Below, in pieces: positions 30,692 through 33,873 of a stretch of DNA of 33,873 nt. Position 1 is the first letter of the stretch; each line of letters starts with the position of its first letter. The notes under the pieces were generated by a model. It saw only the letters and a list, made by a program, of their open reading frames with translations. It had not been told where the DNA came from and did no database searches. This DNA is from Planctomycetota bacterium (GTDB lineage: Bacteria > Planctomycetota > Phycisphaerae > UBA1845). The stretch covers positions 1 to 33,873 of the forward strand of contig JAJRSP010000214.1 in NCBI GenBank assembly GCA_024278775.1, written 5' to 3'. A program made the position numbers and the translations under genes.

Positions 30692-32443
30692 ATGTTTACT
30701 CTCAGCCGTAGCGATCTTGTTCGATGGTGCCGACGTGCCGGCATGGGGCTTGCTGTGTTGGCTTTGGTCGGTTCCTCCTTCGTTGACGCTGACACTCAAG
30801 AGGTCCCGCCGACCACTGCCCCCGCCGAAGTGCCACACCCGGTCGTCTCCCCGTCGCCGGATGTTCCCGAAAGTCAGACGGCCGCCGTGCTTTCATTCGA
30901 GGGAGAGATCACAGACGTCATGGCCTCCAGCCTCAAACGGCGTATCGAAGAGGCTCAGAATCGCGGTGTCGGGGTGATCGTCTTGGACATGGATACCCCC
31001 GGCGGTCTCGTGAGCAGTTCCATCGCCATCGCAGACATGATGCGCGAGCTAACCGACATCAAAACCGTCGCCTGGGTGAACCCCAATGCCCATTCCGGTG
31101 GATCCATCGTGGCCGTCGCGTGTGACGAGATCGTCATGACGCGATCCTCGCGAATCGGAGACTCTCAGGTCATCATGGGGGGACCGGGTGGTGCCGCGGC
31201 CGTGCCGGAAGATCTCCAAGCCAAGGCGTATACACCCGTGCTGGCCGAGTTCCGTCAATCCGCCAAGCAGAACGGTTACAGCCACGTTCTCTGCGAAAGT
31301 TTTGTGCTACCCGACCGAGAAGTCTGGTGGATCGAGCACAGGGAAACCGGAGAGAAGCGATTTGTTTTCCGCGACGAAAAAATCAAGCTCGTCGGTGACG
31401 ACGACTCCGCTTCTCAGGCGGCGACCAAGGCCGACGCAGTAACCGAAAAAGATCACGAGGTCGAAAAAGACGACAAAGCGACCGCAACGCCCGACGAGAA
31501 AAAGGAAGCGAAACATTACGACTGGAAGCTCGTTGACACCTATTTCGATCCCGTATTGGACATGGAGATCAGCACGATCCAGCCGGTCGTCGCGGATAAT
31601 CAGCTTCTGGAGATGTCCGCCGGCGAGGCAATGGCCTATGGTTTCAACAAGGCCATGGTGAGGACCGACGCCGATCTCAAAGCGCGTTACCACCTGTCTT
31701 CGATCATACGAATGACACCCACTTGGTCCGAATCGCTTGCGTACTGGCTGACGTCGATGTACGTCCGCGGTTTTTTGCTGTTGCTCGTGGCGCTTGGCAC
31801 GTATGTCGAGTTCAACACGCCGGGGGTGGGTGTGCCCGGCTTGGTCGCAATCATCGCACTCACGATTTTTGTCGGTGCTCCCTATCTCACCGGTCTCGCG
31901 GACATCTGGGAGATCATCCTGCTCCTGGTCGGTTTTGTGCTACTCGGCGTGGAGGTGTTCGTGATTCCCGGGTTTGGTGTGGCTGGTATCAGTGGGATTG
32001 TGTTGATCCTTGTGGGGCTTCTGGCCACGTTCGTACCGACCGAGCCGGGGCATACGTTCCCAATCTATATTCCCACGATGCCGGCCACGATGCGGTTCGT
32101 CGAGCACGGCATCATCACCATGGCGTCGTCGCTGGGCATGTCGATCGTCGGAATGTACATGCTGAGTAAGTATCTCCCCAAAACGATGCTGTTTCGCCGG
32201 ATCGTACCGGCCAACCCCACGCCGTCGGAGGTGTTGATCGAGGATCCCTATCGCGGCGCGGCTCGTGTCGGTGATCTCGGTTCGGCCCAAACGGTGTTGC
32301 GTCCTTCGGGCAAGGCGCTGTTCGGTCCCGTGCTGGTGGATGTCGTCACACGCGGCGAAATGCTCGACGCAGCCACGAAGCTGGAAGTCATCGAACGACG
32401 TGGCAACCAGGTCGTGGTCCGGGCCGCAGATTCTGCTCGTTAG
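30692..32443 (+). CDS. nfeD: Long-form NfeD membrane serine protease
   Basis: Membrane-bound protease of the NfeD/ClpP-like family, 583 residues from the ATG at 30692 (GAGG 6 nt upstream; a TTG at 30638 has no ribosome binding site). Signal or anchor helix about 14-33; a ClpP-like domain about 62-290 with DTPGGLV (101-107), nucleophile Ser135 in NAHSGG and candidate Lys178 (LQAKAY). An unusual charged linker (about 238-275, rich in Asp, Lys and Glu) follows. Then come four or five helices (about 355-480) with VGVPGLVAI and GVAGISG, and a C-terminal OB-fold (about 520-580). Family members cut stomatin/flotillin-type membrane proteins and help membrane quality control; no stomatin gene lies in this window. 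Confidence 0.9.
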   Translation: MFTLSRSDLVRWCRRAGMGLAVLALVGSSFVDADTQEVPPTTAPAEVPHPVVSPSPDVPESQTAAVLSFEGEITDVMASSLKRRIEEAQNRGVGVIVLDMDTPGGLVSSSIAIADMMRELTDIKTVAWVNPNAHSGGSIVAVACDEIVMTRSSRIGDSQVIMGGPGGAAAVPEDLQAKAYTPVLAEFRQSAKQNGYSHVLCESFVLPDREVWWIEHRETGEKRFVFRDEKIKLVGDDDSASQAATKADAVTEKDHEVEKDDKATATPDEKKEAKHYDWKLVDTYFDPVLDMEISTIQPVVADNQLLEMSAGEAMAYGFNKAMVRTDADLKARYHLSSIIRMTPTWSESLAYWLTSMYVRGFLLLLVALGTYVEFNTPGVGVPGLVAIIALTIFVGAPYLTGLADIWEIILLLVGFVLLGVEVFVIPGFGVAGISGIVLILVGLLATFVPTEPGHTFPIYIPTMPATMRFVEHGIITMASSLGMSIVGMYMLSKYLPKTMLFRRIVPANPTPSEVLIEDPYRGAARVGDLGSAQTVLRPSGKALFGPVLVDVVTRGEMLDAATKLEVIERRGNQVVVRAADSAR

Positions 32444-32590
32444 TGTGTCAGTTCCGTCTCCACTACATGTGGGACGAGACAACCGACATCACGCATCGTT
32501 GCCGCCTTCAAAGGTGCCACGCCCCTGGTGTGGAATCGTTGAAGTTGCGAAGCTCGTTGGGATCACGACAATGACGGTCGGAGTGAGCAT

Positions 32591-33805
32591 ATGATGGACG
32601 TGGTCTGGATCATGGTGGGGCTGGTCGTGGGTGCCGGCACCACCGGCGCGGTGATGGTGGTGATGTGGCGTCGACAACGCCGTGCCACGGATCAGCTTCT
32701 GGCCGAGGCACGTCGCCAAAACGACGAGCAGCTCAAGCAGATGCTCGCTTCCCTCAAAGACACGTTTTCCGCATTATCGCGCGACGCGTTGTCGACCAAC
32801 ACTGACGAGTTTTTCAAGATCGCCGGGGATAAGTTCTCTCAGCAGGCCAAGCAGGTCGACCAAACGCTCGACACGAAGAAAAAACTGATCGACTCACGGT
32901 TGGAGGAGATGAGTACGAAGCTTGGCACGCTCAACCAACTCATTCAGACCATCGAAAAGCAGCGGGCCGAGGCGCACGGATCACTCAAGACTCAGCTTGA
33001 AAGAGCGACGATAGCCACCAACCGGCTGCAAGACACGACGGGGCACCTGCGTGAGGCGTTGGCCAATCCGCAACGACGTGGGCAGTGGGGCGAGCGTATG
33101 GCCGAAGACGTGTTGCGGCTGGCCGGCTTCCTCGAAGGCGTCAACTATACCAAGCAAGCGATCATCGAAGGCGGCACACGCCCGGACTTCACGTTTCCGC
33201 TTCCGGGTGGACTTGTGGTGCATATGGACGTCAAGTTTCCGCTTGCGAACTACCTGAAGATGCTCGACGCCGACGATGCCTCGCGAGAGCCGTGTAAAGT
33301 ACAGTTTTTGAAGGATGTGCGATCACGCATTAAAGAGGTGACGACGCGAGATTACATTGATCCGGCCCGTGGCACCGTGGACTATGTGTTGGTGTTTATT
33401 CCGAACGAGCAGGTCTACGGCTTCATTCACGAGCAGGACGCATCACTTCTCGACGACGCGATGCGCAGCAAAGTGGTGCTGTGTTCGCCGCTGACGCTTT
33501 ATGCGATCTTGGCCGTGATCCGTCAATCCGTGGAGAACTTCCGTCTGGAGCAAGGCGCGAAACAGATCCTCGGTTTGCTGGCGGAGTTTAAGAAACAGTG
33601 GGAGAAGTACGTCGAAAAAATGGACCGGATGGGCAAGCGTCTTACTGATGCGTCGCGAGAGTATGACGACCTTGTGGGCGTACGCACGCGCCAACTCGAA
33701 AAGCAGCTTGACAAGATTGACAACCTTCGGGAGGAGGAGTTGGGCGAAAGCAATGATGGCGCGGGACTCGCCGTTTTGGACATCCCGAAGCCCGATGACC
33801 AATAA
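32591..33805 (+). CDS. rmuC: DNA recombination protein RmuC homologue
   Basis: RmuC family protein of 404 residues, thought to limit inversions and rearrangements at short repeats. N-terminal membrane helix (about 4-26, VVWIMVGLVVGAGTTGAVMVVMW shortened at both ends), a long coiled coil (about 30-155, for example QRRATDQLLAEARRQNDEQ), then the RmuC nuclease-like domain (about 160-350) with GQWGE (164-168), RPDF (Asp199) and MDVKFP (Asp213, Lys215), a PD-(D/E)xK-type arrangement, ending in another coiled coil. The ATG has GGAG 8 nt upstream. It follows nfeD after 147 nt; a shared function is not evident. Confidence 0.93.
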   Translation: MMDVVWIMVGLVVGAGTTGAVMVVMWRRQRRATDQLLAEARRQNDEQLKQMLASLKDTFSALSRDALSTNTDEFFKIAGDKFSQQAKQVDQTLDTKKKLIDSRLEEMSTKLGTLNQLIQTIEKQRAEAHGSLKTQLERATIATNRLQDTTGHLREALANPQRRGQWGERMAEDVLRLAGFLEGVNYTKQAIIEGGTRPDFTFPLPGGLVVHMDVKFPLANYLKMLDADDASREPCKVQFLKDVRSRIKEVTTRDYIDPARGTVDYVLVFIPNEQVYGFIHEQDASLLDDAMRSKVVLCSPLTLYAILAVIRQSVENFRLEQGAKQILGLLAEFKKQWEKYVEKMDRMGKRLTDASREYDDLVGVRTRQLEKQLDKIDNLREEELGESNDGAGLAVLDIPKPDDQ

Positions 33806-33873
33806 CCTCGTTGCTCCAACAGGCCCGTCCCTACTGCGCCAAAACTAAGCAATTTGTGGAACTGCATTTGGTA

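Overview
This is a GC-rich, gene-dense bacterial window of about 34 kb with 23 protein-coding genes that I can support and no rRNA, tRNA, CRISPR array or insertion sequence that I can see. The gene set suggests a member of the Planctomycetota, possibly of the Phycisphaerae type. The reasons are an ABC-2 permease fused to a CPBP protease, paired M16 peptidases, a DUF4920 lipoprotein, a very long O-antigen ligase/TPR protein, frequent TTG/GTG starts, weak Shine-Dalgarno use and short intergenic repeats. That placement is inference; no marker gene is present.

Layout. 1-2.2 kb: the 3' part of an HDOD-GAF-histidine kinase gene, followed by a stand-alone receiver-domain protein whose phosphoacceptor Asp is Glu. 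2.4-6.2 kb (minus): a small membrane-anchored hypothetical protein, then an operon of a membrane-anchored protein, an ABC ATPase and an ABC permease, expressed from a good promoter at about 6.3 kb. 6.4-8.6 kb (plus): hypothetical membrane-anchored protein, PurU, and an exported NTF2-like protein. 8.7-11.6 kb (minus): a NatA-type ATPase and a permease/CPBP fusion overlapping by 4 nt. 11.7-14.4 kb (plus): fumarase FumC and a secreted serine beta-lactamase-like hydrolase. 14.4-17.8 kb (minus): a catalytically dead M16 subunit, an active M16 subunit and a six-helix membrane protein as an operon. 18.3-22.6 kb (minus): O-antigen ligase/TPR protein and a GH26-type glycosidase. 22.7-25.7 kb (minus): TrpG/PabA amidotransferase, PurH, PduO-type cobalamin adenosyltransferase. 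26-33.8 kb (plus): M28 peptidase, DUF4920 lipoprotein, HutI overlapping a GDP-fucose synthase-like gene, long-form NfeD, and RmuC.

How genes may work together. Two ABC exporter operons, the M16 pair, M28, NfeD and the CPBP domain make the window rich in envelope and proteolysis functions. The O-antigen ligase, GH26 and Fcl genes point to surface polysaccharide. PurU, PurH, the PabA-like amidotransferase and HutI all touch one-carbon or purine metabolism, although they are not one operon.

The most notable unexplained signal is an intergenic element present at two distant sites (2220-2278 plus; 18056-18157 minus). It has a conserved core with a ribosome-binding-site-like stretch and an ATG, and it is partly duplicated at the second site. 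It is not explained by any gene that I recognise.
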